Positions 26,632 to 35,598 of a stretch of 64,000 bases of DNA are shown one piece after another. Source of the stretch: an uncultured Lachnospiraceae bacterium (GTDB lineage Bacteria; Bacillota; Clostridia; Lachnospirales; Lachnospiraceae); contig CAKQXY010000002.1 of NCBI GenBank assembly GCA_934292725.1, positions 62,001-126,000 of the forward strand, given 5' to 3'. Under the pieces are notes generated by a model, which did no database searches, was not told the origin of the DNA, and was given only the letters and a program-made list of their open reading frames with translations. The position numbers and the translations under genes were made by a program. Each line of letters starts with the position of its first letter. The first letter of the stretch is position 1.

Positions 26632-27080
26632 GCCTTTCTCCTTTTCAAATAGTCTGCATAGCTGTCAGCTAAATCCTTTTTTCTGGCTGTCATCATCGCC
26701 TTATCCCAGTGTGCCGTTGCCAATGGATGAAATGTCTTTTTATGTTTCAAGGCTGTATTCGTCGGCTTTTTTGCTACGTTTGGGCGTGACCAAAAAAGGC
26801 CCTCTCCATTAGTAAACGCACCTTTTTTAGTAATTGGATCAACATATAGCTTGCCCTCCCACTGATAATGCGCATATGGAGATAAATAATGGATTACTGC
26901 ATGATCGTCTTCTTGATAAACTGCTAAATTTTGTGCCAACACCTCTGCCTGTGATGCTGGCACATATTGATCCATTAGTGTTGCGGCTGCATTTGCCAAA
27001 TACAAGAGACCATTTGAGCCTCCCGTTTTCTCATTGATCAAAGCTGGAAGTTGCTTTTTCCACTCAAAACGAACCTTCAT
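26628..27080 (-). CDS. Head-tail connector (Minor_capsid_2 / HK97 gp10-like)
   Basis: 150 aa. It contains YLSPYAHYQWEGKLYVDP, the hallmark region of the minor-capsid-2 family, and ends in basic helices (AHWDKAMMTARKKDLADSYADYLKRR). It is thought to be a neck component. It lies 3 bp after the preceding gene and overlaps the next by 4. Confidence 0.75.
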   Translation of the reverse strand: MKVRFEWKKQLPALINEKTGGSNGLLYLANAAATLMDQYVPASQAEVLAQNLAVYQEDDHAVIHYLSPYAHYQWEGKLYVDPITKKGAFTNGEGLFWSRPNVAKKPTNTALKHKKTFHPLATAHWDKAMMTARKKDLADSYADYLKRRKA

Positions 27081-27083
27081 TTG

Positions 27084-27497
27084 TTATCCTCCCAGCCGAT
27101 AATGTTTTCCAATGCGAAATGCCGTATTATCTGAAAATGCTGTCACCTTGAAAGCGTTAGGCTTATGGCGGTTTAAAAGTTGCGTTGCTGTATGCCCATC
27201 GACACCAGTGATTTCCTCCTGACAATTTCCCAGAACTACGATATCATCCATTGATGCTGTAAAATGACCTGTTGGATTTTGAACAAAATCTGTATATGGC
27301 AAATATCGTTTATCCTGCGCAATACGAACTGTATAAGTGTTGGATACCGTCGCTTGTGTTGAAAGGTTAGTATTCATCTGTGCTTTATAAGAGCAATTGG
27401 GAATCACTGTCCTTATCCACTTTTCTTTTTTATCTGTTGTATCTGCCGCTTTAATTCGATTATACAGCGTAATCGTATGCACATAGTTTGGATTCAT
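27084..27497 (-). CDS. Head closure/minor capsid protein (Minor_capsid_1-like)
   Basis: 137 aa, beta-rich (THTITLYNRI-like start, YTVRIAQDKRYLPY, DDIVVLGNCQEEITG). It occupies the head-closure position between the connector adaptor and the gp10-like gene. ATGA overlap with the upstream gene. Family call by order and general pattern only. Confidence 0.6.
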   Translation of the reverse strand: MNPNYVHTITLYNRIKAADTTDKKEKWIRTVIPNCSYKAQMNTNLSTQATVSNTYTVRIAQDKRYLPYTDFVQNPTGHFTASMDDIVVLGNCQEEITGVDGHTATQLLNRHKPNAFKVTAFSDNTAFRIGKHYRLGG

Positions 27498-27883
27498 CTC
27501 TCCTCCTTATATCTGCCCTGATACAAAATGCCGCTGTCTGAAAGATATGCTCGTATGATCGAACGAATCTTTTTTTCTTTCTCTTCTCTTGAGAATGATT
27601 CTGTATCGAATGTTCCACTATCTCCATCGTTGCTGTAGGATTTTAACCCTGCTGTCTGCTTTTCTTTGGCATCGCAGGAATATAAATACTCAGCAAGCTC
27701 ACAGCAGCATATCTTTACATCATCTGTTACATCCCAACCTGACTTTAACCGACCATAAGTGTATTGATCAATCTTTTGGCTTGCTTTGGCGGCATAATAC
27801 AGAAAGGACTCTGCCAGAGCAGAATCCCTTCCACAAAGATATTCAGATTGATAATATTCCTCTGTCACATATACCGTTCTCAT
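27494..27883 (-). CDS. Head-tail connector adaptor
   Basis: 129 aa, mostly helical, with AAKASQKIDQYTYGRL and CCCELAEYLYSCD, the pattern of gp6/gp15-type adaptors that sit beneath the portal. It starts 3 bp after the capsid gene. Confidence 0.65.
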   Translation of the reverse strand: MRTVYVTEEYYQSEYLCGRDSALAESFLYYAAKASQKIDQYTYGRLKSGWDVTDDVKICCCELAEYLYSCDAKEKQTAGLKSYSNDGDSGTFDTESFSREEKEKKIRSIIRAYLSDSGILYQGRYKEER

Positions 27884-27886
27884 AGG

Positions 27887-28750
27887 TTACTCATGCTTTC
27901 TAACGCCGACACGGCCCTTGGTTGGCACGCGATATCCGGTGTTGATCTCAACCTGAGCCAATGTTCCGTTGAAGTTCTCGGAATCCTTCAAGCGAATGGT
28001 TTCCAGATTATCGACAATGGAAAGTCCTCTCCAGTCGTACATGATGAAATCAACCTTAGTAAGATCCTCTGTCTGTAATGTGCCAGCATAATCATAATAC
28101 TTGGCAGCATTTAGTGCATCTAACATGTTGCACTCGACCCACAGCATACCCATCCATCTTCCGATCTGGCCAGTCTGCATGATCTGATCGTTTGTCACTG
28201 GTGTATACTGGTCTCCTGCCGCTTCAAGCATCAGTGTATATGTATTTACAGATGCAAGCACGATATTTGCGGATGCCTTGCCAATTCTGATTGTCTTACG
28301 GGCATCCAAAATTTTGCTCTTAATGTTTGACTTTGTCAGTGCTGTAGTATCCTCAAGAGCTGTTCCTTCATGAGCCAGACAAGCCAGACCGGATGCCTGC
28401 CAACCCTGACGGCAGTTCTGTGTGGCAAGTGCTAAATGCTCCTCTGCCATTGAGTACGGCACTGCATTTGCCTGAACCTTATAGATCTTCTTGGACTTTG
28501 ACTGCGTATTGTTAAGTCGAAGATCAAGCAGTTCATTCTCTGCTTTGGTATGGTTAAAATCGGATGCAGGAGCCTTCGGATCTTCGACATCATCCTCTGC
28601 CAACTTGAAGATCTTTACCAGTCCACTTTCTGCATCTCCCTGAAACTTGTCGTTATAAGTCATTCCTGGCTGAAAGATTGCATCAAAATATAAATTTGGT
28701 TCTACAATCTGACTAAATTTTTCTGATACATTATATCCACCGTATTCCAT
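27887..28750 (-). CDS. Major capsid protein
   Basis: 287 aa, HK97-fold candidate. The opening YGGYNVSEKFSQIVEPNLYFDAIFQPG and the later ALATQNCRQGWQASGLACLAHEG resemble capsid subunits of small siphophages with a separate scaffold. There is no cleavable N-terminal delta domain; the scaffold is the adjacent gene. The start overlaps the scaffold stop by 1 nt (TAATG). Confidence 0.85.
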   Translation of the reverse strand: MEYGGYNVSEKFSQIVEPNLYFDAIFQPGMTYNDKFQGDAESGLVKIFKLAEDDVEDPKAPASDFNHTKAENELLDLRLNNTQSKSKKIYKVQANAVPYSMAEEHLALATQNCRQGWQASGLACLAHEGTALEDTTALTKSNIKSKILDARKTIRIGKASANIVLASVNTYTLMLEAAGDQYTPVTNDQIMQTGQIGRWMGMLWVECNMLDALNAAKYYDYAGTLQTEDLTKVDFIMYDWRGLSIVDNLETIRLKDSENFNGTLAQVEINTGYRVPTKGRVGVRKHE

Positions 28751-29379
28751 TACTGTGTTCCTCCTCTATAATACTTGTTGTTGCCATACTTTGCTTTTAA
28801 ATATGCCTCCTCCGAACTCAGTACGTTTGGGCGATCTTTTCTACTTCCTCCACGCACCCAGCTTCCCGGCTTTGGCTCTTCCTTTTCTTCCTCGAAGGAA
28901 TCAGGATCTTCTTCTTTGAGCTTTTTCATATACTCATCTGCTCCAACAAACTGACCATCCTTGTACTCTAACTCCATCATTCCGGCCAATGCTGCTCTCT
29001 TGGCAAGCTTTCCTTTGATGTTCTTACCTGAAAGGTAATCCTTCGCTGCTGTTTCCTTCTGAAGACCTGCGATCTTGCCATTGAGTACTGTTGTGTCTGT
29101 TTTGTACTTTTCTTCCCAGTCGGCTGCGGACTTTCTGATGCCTTCGATGTCCATGTCCTTATAGGACTTGATCTGCTTATTGGCATCTGCCAGCTGCTGC
29201 TTTACTCCTGCCAACTCTGTTTCTCTCTCTACATACTTCTCAGCTGATACATAGCGTCCCTCTGACAGATCTGCATATCGAACATGCTTCTGCTTGTTCG
29301 GTTCGCCATTGTTGTGTTCCTGCAGCTTTGCGTCTACCTGAGCATACAGCTCATCTCCCAATAGTTCCTTTAATTCCAT
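28750..29379 (-). CDS. Scaffold protein (GP20 family)
   Basis: 209 aa, coiled coil from about 45-110 (ETELAGVKQQLADANKQIKSY), then an AKDYLSGKNIKGKLAKRAALAG segment and an acidic C-terminal region. This pattern matches phage minor structural GP20 scaffolds, which guide capsid assembly and are then lost. It lies immediately before the capsid gene. Confidence 0.85.
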   Translation of the reverse strand: MELKELLGDELYAQVDAKLQEHNNGEPNKQKHVRYADLSEGRYVSAEKYVERETELAGVKQQLADANKQIKSYKDMDIEGIRKSAADWEEKYKTDTTVLNGKIAGLQKETAAKDYLSGKNIKGKLAKRAALAGMMELEYKDGQFVGADEYMKKLKEEDPDSFEEEKEEPKPGSWVRGGSRKDRPNVLSSEEAYLKAKYGNNKYYRGGTQ

Positions 29380-29478
29380 TGTTCTCCTTATCGAGCTTAG
29401 TTTTTATTTGTGGTGTCTCCACTAGCTCCGGCAGTTTTGATCCCTTACCGAGGGGATATTCCCGGCAGTTTATATGTC

Positions 29479-29496
29479 ATAAGGGGTTTCGGACAT
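29479..29496 (+). repeat. Internal 18-bp copy of the att-core tail
   Basis: ATAAGGGGTTTCGGACAT here is identical to 8617-8634 (attL) and 55144-55161 (attR), in the same orientation. It lies in the 282-bp gap 29380-29661, inside an inverted repeat TATGTC/GACATA. The gap also holds a small gene and a terminator. Confidence 0.8.
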
Positions 29497-29523
29497 AAAA
29501 ATAACACGCATTGCTGCGTGCTT
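29495..29523 (-). terminator. Terminator after the Tad2/small-protein pair
   Basis: On the minus strand, GCACGCA-GCAA-TGCGTGT forms a hairpin followed by ATTTTTAT. It lies just after the 33-aa gene and before the scaffold gene, so the insert is transcriptionally insulated. Confidence 0.75.
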
Positions 29524-29524
29524 G

Positions 29525-29626
29525 TTAACGGTTTCGATATTTTTCCCATATTGCATGTATACACAATCCCAATGCAATCGGTCCTATAATATCAATTGCT
29601 CTCTTTGCATAATACAAGATTTCCAT
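29525..29626 (-). CDS. Small hydrophobic phage peptide (33 aa)
   Basis: MEILYYAKRAIDIIGPIALG...EKYRNR. One membrane-like segment of about 18 residues is flanked by charged ends. ATG 29626 has a GAGGAAAG ribosome site. It follows the Tad2-like gene and is closed by a terminator. I do not recognise the family. Confidence 0.6.
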   Translation of the reverse strand: MEILYYAKRAIDIIGPIALGLCIHAIWEKYRNR

Positions 29627-29661
29627 TTGCTTTCCTCACTGTTTTGCGCTGGCGCAAATTA

Positions 29662-29931
29662 CTACTCATTGACTTTCCCTGGCAAGATCACCCAATCTTC
29701 TGCCAACATATCCGACTGTGATGCAAGCCATCCCATCTGCACACCACTGGTGCCAACAAAAGCAATCGCTACATTCCCGATCGCTTTATGATCGCAGTTG
29801 ACAATTTCTCCACCAACTGTCTTATATGAAATTCCTGTTGCAAGTTGAATATACTGGTTCTTTCCGTTCCATCCTTTACGACATGCTCTCATTCCTGCTT
29901 TTACTGCACTGATCGCTTCTCCAAAATCCAT
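29662..29931 (-). CDS. tad2: DUF2829 protein, Tad2-like anti-Thoeris protein
   Basis: 89 aa. MDFGEAISAVKAGMRACRKGW with WNGKNQYIQL and the ending MGWLASQSDMLAEDW are the signature of DUF2829. Members (Tad2) bind and sequester the cyclic ADP-ribose-type signal of Thoeris defence and so protect phages. Soluble and small, as expected. GAGAGGAAAAG precedes ATG 29931. It sits between two terminators (29963-29994 upstream, 29495-29523 downstream) inside the head operon, like a moron. Confidence 0.85.
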   Translation of the reverse strand: MDFGEAISAVKAGMRACRKGWNGKNQYIQLATGISYKTVGGEIVNCDHKAIGNVAIAFVGTSGVQMGWLASQSDMLAEDWVILPGKVNE

Positions 29932-29962
29932 TGTCTTTTCCTCTCTTTCTTAAAATAGGTAT

Positions 29963-29994
29963 AAAAATACCACCAACCTTTTGGTTGATGGTAT
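29963..29994 (-). terminator. Strong terminator after the MuF/68-aa gene pair
   Basis: On the minus strand ATACCATCAACC pairs with GGTTGGTGGTAT around an AAAA loop and is followed by TTTTTAT. It begins within the last codons of the 68-aa gene. Confidence 0.85.
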
Positions 29995-30200
29995 CAGTCC
30001 CAAATTATATCTGGTAAGGGTTCATCTTTTTTGGGTTTAGTTCCGTATTTTTCAATTGTATAATCAAAATTATCCTCTACACATTTTAGAAGCAACTCTG
30101 CATACTCCTCTTGGTCAAAATCCATATTTGGTGGAAAATTAGGTCCATAGTTAAAATGAAAAACAAAGCGCTTATGTGCTTCTTCTAGTTTTTTAATCAT
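29994..30200 (-). CDS. Small acidic partner of the MuF-metalloprotease protein (putative immunity)
   Basis: 68 aa, strongly acidic (PDIIWD end; DFDQEEYAELLLKCVEDNFDY). Its ATG overlaps the stop of the 30197-32089 gene as ATGA, so both are made together. A small acidic protein directly after a toxin-like C-terminal domain suggests an immunity role. No family recognised. Confidence 0.6.
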   Translation of the reverse strand: MIKKLEEAHKRFVFHFNYGPNFPPNMDFDQEEYAELLLKCVEDNFDYTIEKYGTKPKKDEPLPDIIWD

Positions 30201-32089
30201 TTCGCCAACTCCTTTAATTTTTTTTCAAAATACGCTAATGATTCTGGAAAATATTTTTTCATTTCAGCATAGCGTACTTCATCAAATTGTGACTCAAACA
30301 TATGTGCAAAGGCCTCCGACGTAGTACTCTTTGGATTACCCCAATAGCCAGTCTCATGTCCCGCACATCCTATGATATTACCATGCGTTAATCCTCCAAG
30401 TAAATCAGATACAGCTGAATGCTTACGCATATCTTGTAGCTCATCACTAATCGCCTTATCTACTTTATCGTAGGTTTTTAAGTTATACTTTTCCCCATAG
30501 GCAATTCTATACTTGACTGGTTCTTTCTCAAGCAATGCTCTAAACTGTTTATCATCAGAAATAACACCTAACACATTATCTATTAAATGCCCATGCTCAT
30601 GAAACCAAGTTGCTCCAGCTCCTCTATCATTTCTTAAGTCTGCTCCATAATGCATTGATATTTTCTTTGTCGTAGTATCAAAATGGGCAGTGCCTTCATA
30701 AGATGAATTCTCAACCGTTTTGCCACCGGCATATTTAGCGAATACTCTTTTTGCATCATCTCTTCCATGTGAAAACTTTTCTTTTAGCATATCATAATAT
30801 TCCCTGCCAACATTTTCATCACTTCTGAGTTTCTGTTTGAAGACACCTAAATCCGATTCCATTATATCAGATTCTTTTGCTTTTGCAACAGGTTTTTCCA
30901 CCCTTGCCAGCTCTGTCTTCGTCGGTGTAAACTTGCCTCTTAGTCCATCTTGATATACTCGTTCCATCTGTTCTGGTAGATCCATCGCCTCTGAAAAATC
31001 CTTGTATGTCTGCATCTGACCTTGATACTTTGCCTTTTTCAATGTGATATCGTTTGGATCTGCTTCTCCGTTTTGCATCAGGCGGATATCCTGGCGCGTC
31101 TTTCGCATTCTTGTTTCCATCCGGCGCTGAGCTTGAAGCGCTTCGTAGGTGGTATATTTCTTTCCGAGGTATTCTTTTGGTGTGTTTTCCTCTGCGATCA
31201 TTTTATCTAGCTGCTCATCCGTGTATGTACGAACGGATATACCTGGAATGAACGGTCGATAAGCATGATAGCAGTTAATTCCACATAAACCTGTAACTGT
31301 TCCTAGTCCACAGACTTCTTGCAGCTGCTGCATCGTCCATACTCGCCCTTGCCATGGCTGATGAGTTGGACGCGCTCCTACATGGTATGTGACCTCGTAG
31401 GAGTCTGTTTGGAGCTGTTCGGCTACTTGCTCGTTGATCTTTCCTTGCACCTGTCGAAAGCCCGTCATTATCGCTCTACGGGCTGCTACATCAACTCGGT
31501 TATGCCAGCCAGAATCATAGTCAATCCATCTTAAGCCCGATGTTGTCATTGTGTTTATTGTGCGCTGTAAAACTGTATTGTAAGAAAATGCACCTGACTT
31601 GATATCCATAATCGCTGCGTCAAGTGTTTTCTGATAAAACTCCATCGTCGGCGAATAAATGATGTTTCCAGTTGCCGGATTGCGAATTGCAAAGCCTGTC
31701 GATGCGGTGAGATTTCGAAAGGTATCTTTTGTCTGGCATTTTGCAGCCTCGATCAGCTGTTGTAGCTGGATGTTTTGTTCAAACGGAATCTGTTCAAAAC
31801 CAGATATTTGATAAGCTCTGGCATGACCGTAATACTCTTCATAAACATCATCCGAGAAAACCTTGTCCAGCTCATCATCTGTCTTATCCAGCGCTTCGGC
31901 AATCCATTTTCTGATTTGTTCTTCTGACTCGCCTAACTGGCGCAATCTTGAGATCTCCCAATCAACAGAAGCAGATGAAAAACCATTCGCTTTGATCTTC
32001 TCTACGATGTCTTTCATGATGCGCATTTCCAGTTCAGACATCAGCTCAACAAATGGCTGTGAGATCTGTTCCAGCTCGCCCTGCGTCAT
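30197..32089 (-). CDS. MuF-type minor capsid protein fused to a zincin metalloprotease-like domain
   Basis: 630 aa. Residues 1-about 320 are a phage minor-capsid (min_cap2/MuF) protein that follows the portal gene: RVDVAARRAIMTGFRQVQG and YEVTYHVGARPTHQPWQGRVW are its markers. A linker of about 100 residues follows. About 420-630 form an extra domain with WFHEHGHLIDN (HExxH zinc motif) and, about 85 residues later, TSEAFAHMFE with a candidate third-ligand Glu. Plain MuF proteins lack this. MuF proteins of temperate phages can carry polymorphic toxin C-termini, injected with DNA or delivered to rivals. The start overlaps the portal stop (ATGA). Confidence 0.82.
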   Translation of the reverse strand: MTQGELEQISQPFVELMSELEMRIMKDIVEKIKANGFSSASVDWEISRLRQLGESEEQIRKWIAEALDKTDDELDKVFSDDVYEEYYGHARAYQISGFEQIPFEQNIQLQQLIEAAKCQTKDTFRNLTASTGFAIRNPATGNIIYSPTMEFYQKTLDAAIMDIKSGAFSYNTVLQRTINTMTTSGLRWIDYDSGWHNRVDVAARRAIMTGFRQVQGKINEQVAEQLQTDSYEVTYHVGARPTHQPWQGRVWTMQQLQEVCGLGTVTGLCGINCYHAYRPFIPGISVRTYTDEQLDKMIAEENTPKEYLGKKYTTYEALQAQRRMETRMRKTRQDIRLMQNGEADPNDITLKKAKYQGQMQTYKDFSEAMDLPEQMERVYQDGLRGKFTPTKTELARVEKPVAKAKESDIMESDLGVFKQKLRSDENVGREYYDMLKEKFSHGRDDAKRVFAKYAGGKTVENSSYEGTAHFDTTTKKISMHYGADLRNDRGAGATWFHEHGHLIDNVLGVISDDKQFRALLEKEPVKYRIAYGEKYNLKTYDKVDKAISDELQDMRKHSAVSDLLGGLTHGNIIGCAGHETGYWGNPKSTTSEAFAHMFESQFDEVRYAEMKKYFPESLAYFEKKLKELAK

Positions 32090-33459
32090 TCAATCACCTC
32101 TGCCGGCTGCTGAATGGACTTTTTCGCCTGTTCCTCAGATTCACCGTAGTATTTCGCACGATACTCCCACAGCTGCATTGCGCCCATCGCTACATCTTCT
32201 CTATCGGTTTTTCGCTCCTTATCCTTATCTACGATCACGCTGTCATCGAAATCTGTACACAGTTCAAATGAACCCGGTGGAGCAAGCTTGCCAATTGTGG
32301 TCCAGGCATCCATCGCATTTAGAAGACCAAGAAGGGCATCTCTTAAACTGTTTTGAATTGCTTTTACCATTGCATAAGTTCGCTGTTTTCCACTTTTGAT
32401 CTCCTCTGCCGTTTTTTCCACAAGCTGAGGATCAGATAATGTACCGTAAGCAAGACACGAATTAAATTCGACTCGCTGAAGGATTCTGTTGAAACCATCA
32501 AAGAAGCTTTCGTTTCGAATCTCTGGAGAATACACATTGAAAAATGGAGCACCATTTTTATCGCTCACATCGCCCATATCGCGGAATAAGCGTTCCTTGC
32601 CTTTTGGCATAATGGCATGACCCTCGCGGTCTTTCTCGAAGAAATCTTTACCCGCCTGCACAGCTGTTTCCTTTGATCGATATTCCCACATGATCGCGCC
32701 ATAGTGCTGATCGGCATCTTTGATATGCTTAACCGCTCTGGAATATATGGAAACACCTAATGGGCTGTATCGATCGGTATTGTTTGCCATTGGAATTCTC
32801 AGATACGAAAAAAGTGGACAATTTGCACCAGTCATGATTACTTCTGGTTCCAAATCTGCCCACTCTGAAACTTCCGTCAATGAGACTTCAATTCCTAGGT
32901 TGATGATATCATTTATTTTTACAGCTGCCTTACGACTTTTAAATGCTTTGTTTCGAATCCGATAGGTCTGTGTCTGTGCATCATACTCTTGATATTCCAG
33001 TTTGGTGTACAACCATTTTCCTTTGTGTTTAAACTCTGGAAATATGGCTGCTGTAATCTGCTTTGCTGAGTCAAACGCAACTGGGAAGAAGCTGTCGGAC
33101 TGAACATAATCAATCGCAATGTGTTGTCCACTGATATATGGCTTTAAGATCAGTCCTCCACCTGCACAAGCATATTCAACGATGTCCGACAGATCTGTTT
33201 TTACTTTTTTCAATTCCTGATCCAAAAAGGCTGCTCTTGCATCTCCATCGACGCAAACCCTCGCCTCCATGGTCACTGCTGTTGCCATCTCGGAGCAAAT
33301 CGCAGAAGGAATTTCACAGCTCATGACATCTATGCTCGGATCGATCCAAGGTGCCTGATTTTCATACATTTTATTCCACAACAGAATTTTTTGTGCCATG
33401 TCTGTGCTGATTGCTACTTCCACATTCATAGCCTGTTGGATGTTCTCATAATAGATCAC
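32086..33459 (-). CDS. Portal protein (SPP1 gp6-like)
   Basis: 457 aa; forms the dodecameric DNA gate at the capsid vertex. DQHYGAIMWEYRSKETAVQ, SLAYGTLSDPQLVEKTAEEIKSGKQRTY and the C-terminal DDSVIVDKDKERKTDREDVAMG are typical of SPP1-type portals. It lies 20 bp after terminase and overlaps the minor capsid gene by 4 nt. Confidence 0.93.
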   Translation of the reverse strand: MIYYENIQQAMNVEVAISTDMAQKILLWNKMYENQAPWIDPSIDVMSCEIPSAICSEMATAVTMEARVCVDGDARAAFLDQELKKVKTDLSDIVEYACAGGGLILKPYISGQHIAIDYVQSDSFFPVAFDSAKQITAAIFPEFKHKGKWLYTKLEYQEYDAQTQTYRIRNKAFKSRKAAVKINDIINLGIEVSLTEVSEWADLEPEVIMTGANCPLFSYLRIPMANNTDRYSPLGVSIYSRAVKHIKDADQHYGAIMWEYRSKETAVQAGKDFFEKDREGHAIMPKGKERLFRDMGDVSDKNGAPFFNVYSPEIRNESFFDGFNRILQRVEFNSCLAYGTLSDPQLVEKTAEEIKSGKQRTYAMVKAIQNSLRDALLGLLNAMDAWTTIGKLAPPGSFELCTDFDDSVIVDKDKERKTDREDVAMGAMQLWEYRAKYYGESEEQAKKSIQQPAEVIE

Positions 33460-33479
33460 TGTTCTTCACCTCCTCTGTC

Positions 33480-34832
33480 CTATCTTACTCCTACTGGAAG
33501 GAAATATTTTATCTTTTTCCACATGCCCATTACCGCATATCGAGTGCCATCCTCGCAGTGGTCATTGATTTTTAGCACCTCTTCTTTTCCCTTTTCTATG
33601 CTTTTCTCATCATACTGATAAAGTCCCATCTCTTTGATTAGCATTGTCTGTTTTCGACTCAGGATCAATCGCTTAAATGATAACAGCTTCTGCACACGGC
33701 TAATTCCGAGCTTAACCGTGTTGTCTGCGTCCTTCACGGAAATATCTGGCATCAGGCGCTTGATTTCCTCTGCCAGACCTTTTGCCGATGGATCAATGAA
33801 TATCCAAGATATTTTTCTGTCGTATTCTTGTTCTAATTTTTCACAGAATTCCTTGAAATCTGCCGCATATTTGGATGGCGATTTCTGACCAGATTCTCGG
33901 CCACAATGATAATACTCATCCAAACCACGCAGGCATTGGTGTCTATAGTCAATGCCAAATGCTTCGAATGTTGTCGGATTCTTTTGACCATAATCGATGC
34001 CGATTCCGATTTCTCCAATGGTTTTCTTTTCTTCCTCTGGCAGATCGTCTTCGACGTGGATCTGTTGGTTGAACATATAGTAGATCAGCTCGTCTACACC
34101 TACACACTCGCCACCCCATACCCATTTATACATCTTCGGATCGACACTTCTCATTGCCTCTGCACTCTCGATCAGTGCCTTTCCTAACCATGTTTCTGGA
34201 ACATCCTGATAGGTTGTGTGGATGTGGATTGTATCAGGTCGCTGCTCCATCTTTTTTAGCCATGCCATGATCGGCGCATTTGGATTCTTAGGTGGGTTAA
34301 ACAGATAGATCATCTGGAAATCATTGTCAACATTTCCTCTGACAAAGGTTGCCTCAATGTTGGCCAACTCTGCCTCGCCTTCACCGTCATCAAAGAATTC
34401 CGTTGCCTCATCAATGATGACCAGCTTGATCGGCTTATCTTCGTCGATGATACCTTTTGTATCATCGATACCATCAGATCCAGCAAAGTAAATTGTTGTA
34501 TTATACTTTTTGTAGGTGATCTCCATTGGAGATTTTGTGATGTAGAACCGATTCTTCGGAATCTGCAGACGATTGGTTCCACGAAGCATTTCTTTATAGA
34601 CTGTCTTACGCAATTTATTGTGATGCTTACGAAGAACAACAGCCGATCCCTTTGGATCAGCTGTGATCTGGTAGATGGTTCGAATGCCGGCATAGCTTGA
34701 CTTTGTTCCGGATCTACCTGATGTTAGTATGATGTGCTTATGCTTTCGGTCATTAAACAATGGTAAGTACTTCGGTATTACAATCTCAGATATCTTAACC
34801 TGTTTCTTCGTTTTGAATTGATCCTGCATCAT
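33480..34832 (-). CDS. terL: Terminase large subunit (PBSX/SPP1-like)
   Basis: Packaging ATPase-nuclease. Walker A-like LTSGRSGTKSS near residue 40, Walker B LVIIDEATEFF near 140, coupling stretch FNPPKNPN, and nuclease domain starting GIGIDYGQKNPTTFEAFGI with a later DPSAKG. 450 aa is the usual length. Its start region overlaps the 3' end of the small-subunit gene by 38 nt. Confidence 0.95.
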   Translation of the reverse strand: MMQDQFKTKKQVKISEIVIPKYLPLFNDRKHKHIILTSGRSGTKSSYAGIRTIYQITADPKGSAVVLRKHHNKLRKTVYKEMLRGTNRLQIPKNRFYITKSPMEITYKKYNTTIYFAGSDGIDDTKGIIDEDKPIKLVIIDEATEFFDDGEGEAELANIEATFVRGNVDNDFQMIYLFNPPKNPNAPIMAWLKKMEQRPDTIHIHTTYQDVPETWLGKALIESAEAMRSVDPKMYKWVWGGECVGVDELIYYMFNQQIHVEDDLPEEEKKTIGEIGIGIDYGQKNPTTFEAFGIDYRHQCLRGLDEYYHCGRESGQKSPSKYAADFKEFCEKLEQEYDRKISWIFIDPSAKGLAEEIKRLMPDISVKDADNTVKLGISRVQKLLSFKRLILSRKQTMLIKEMGLYQYDEKSIEKGKEEVLKINDHCEDGTRYAVMGMWKKIKYFLPVGVR

Positions 34833-35505
34833 TTATAATCTCAACTCCATCCTCATCGGTGTCTACTGGATTTACAGATAATCGCTCTGTCTGCGCCTTG
34901 ATCTGGGCGATTCGGCTCCTCTGCTCTTCTGATGCAGCTTCCCAATCTTTGTGAAGCATCTCATCATATTGTTTGATCAAACTGCGAAGCTCTCCTTGTG
35001 CTCTAGCTTGCGCTTTTAAGAACTCGTTTTGTTTGTCCCAAGCTTGCTGCACAGCGTACATCTCCGAAGAATCTCCAACCATCACCTTTTCGACTGTTTT
35101 ATCATCTTTGTCTTTTACATAGGCGATCCTCTGCGCACGGATGATTGCAGCATAGGCAATTTGAATCTGATGCCATAAAAGATCCAGCGGATCAGCCTGA
35201 TCAATAGCAGAAAAAATCTCCCTGGTCTCATCAGGGAGATACTTACTGAAGAATCCATACTTCTCAGCTTTTTTATTTCCAGAAGGGCCTCCAGAACTAT
35301 TTTTGTTTCCAGGTTGCCCACCTTTTTTTCTATGCGAACGTTCGCTTTTCGTATCCGAACGTTCGCCATCCCATTTGTGAGTGCACTTCCATCTCCGGAC
35401 AGTGCCCTCTGGCAGATTTAGTTGGCTTGCAATCTCAACCAATTTCTGCCCTTGCAGGTACATTTCTTTTGCCTGCTCTATTCTCTTGTCCGGCGCTCTG
35501 GCCAT
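34795..35505 (-). CDS. terS: Terminase small subunit
   Basis: 236 aa. An N-terminal helix-turn-helix (AKEMYLQGQKLVEIASQLNLPEGTVRRWKC) recognises phage DNA ends. A basic linker and helical oligomerisation part follow. ATG 35505 follows GGTGAGGAGC and is preferred over an upstream in-frame ATG at 35523. Directly upstream of terL as expected. Confidence 0.88.
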   Translation of the reverse strand: MARAPDKRIEQAKEMYLQGQKLVEIASQLNLPEGTVRRWKCTHKWDGERSDTKSERSHRKKGGQPGNKNSSGGPSGNKKAEKYGFFSKYLPDETREIFSAIDQADPLDLLWHQIQIAYAAIIRAQRIAYVKDKDDKTVEKVMVGDSSEMYAVQQAWDKQNEFLKAQARAQGELRSLIKQYDEMLHKDWEAASEEQRSRIAQIKAQTERLSVNPVDTDEDGVEIINDAGSIQNEETG

Positions 35506-35598
35506 GCTCCTCACCACCTTCATTCGTCGGTTTTGGAAAAACGAAAAGCAGCCCCGAAGGACTGCCTTTATAAATAAATTGTATTATTACAGTGCGCA

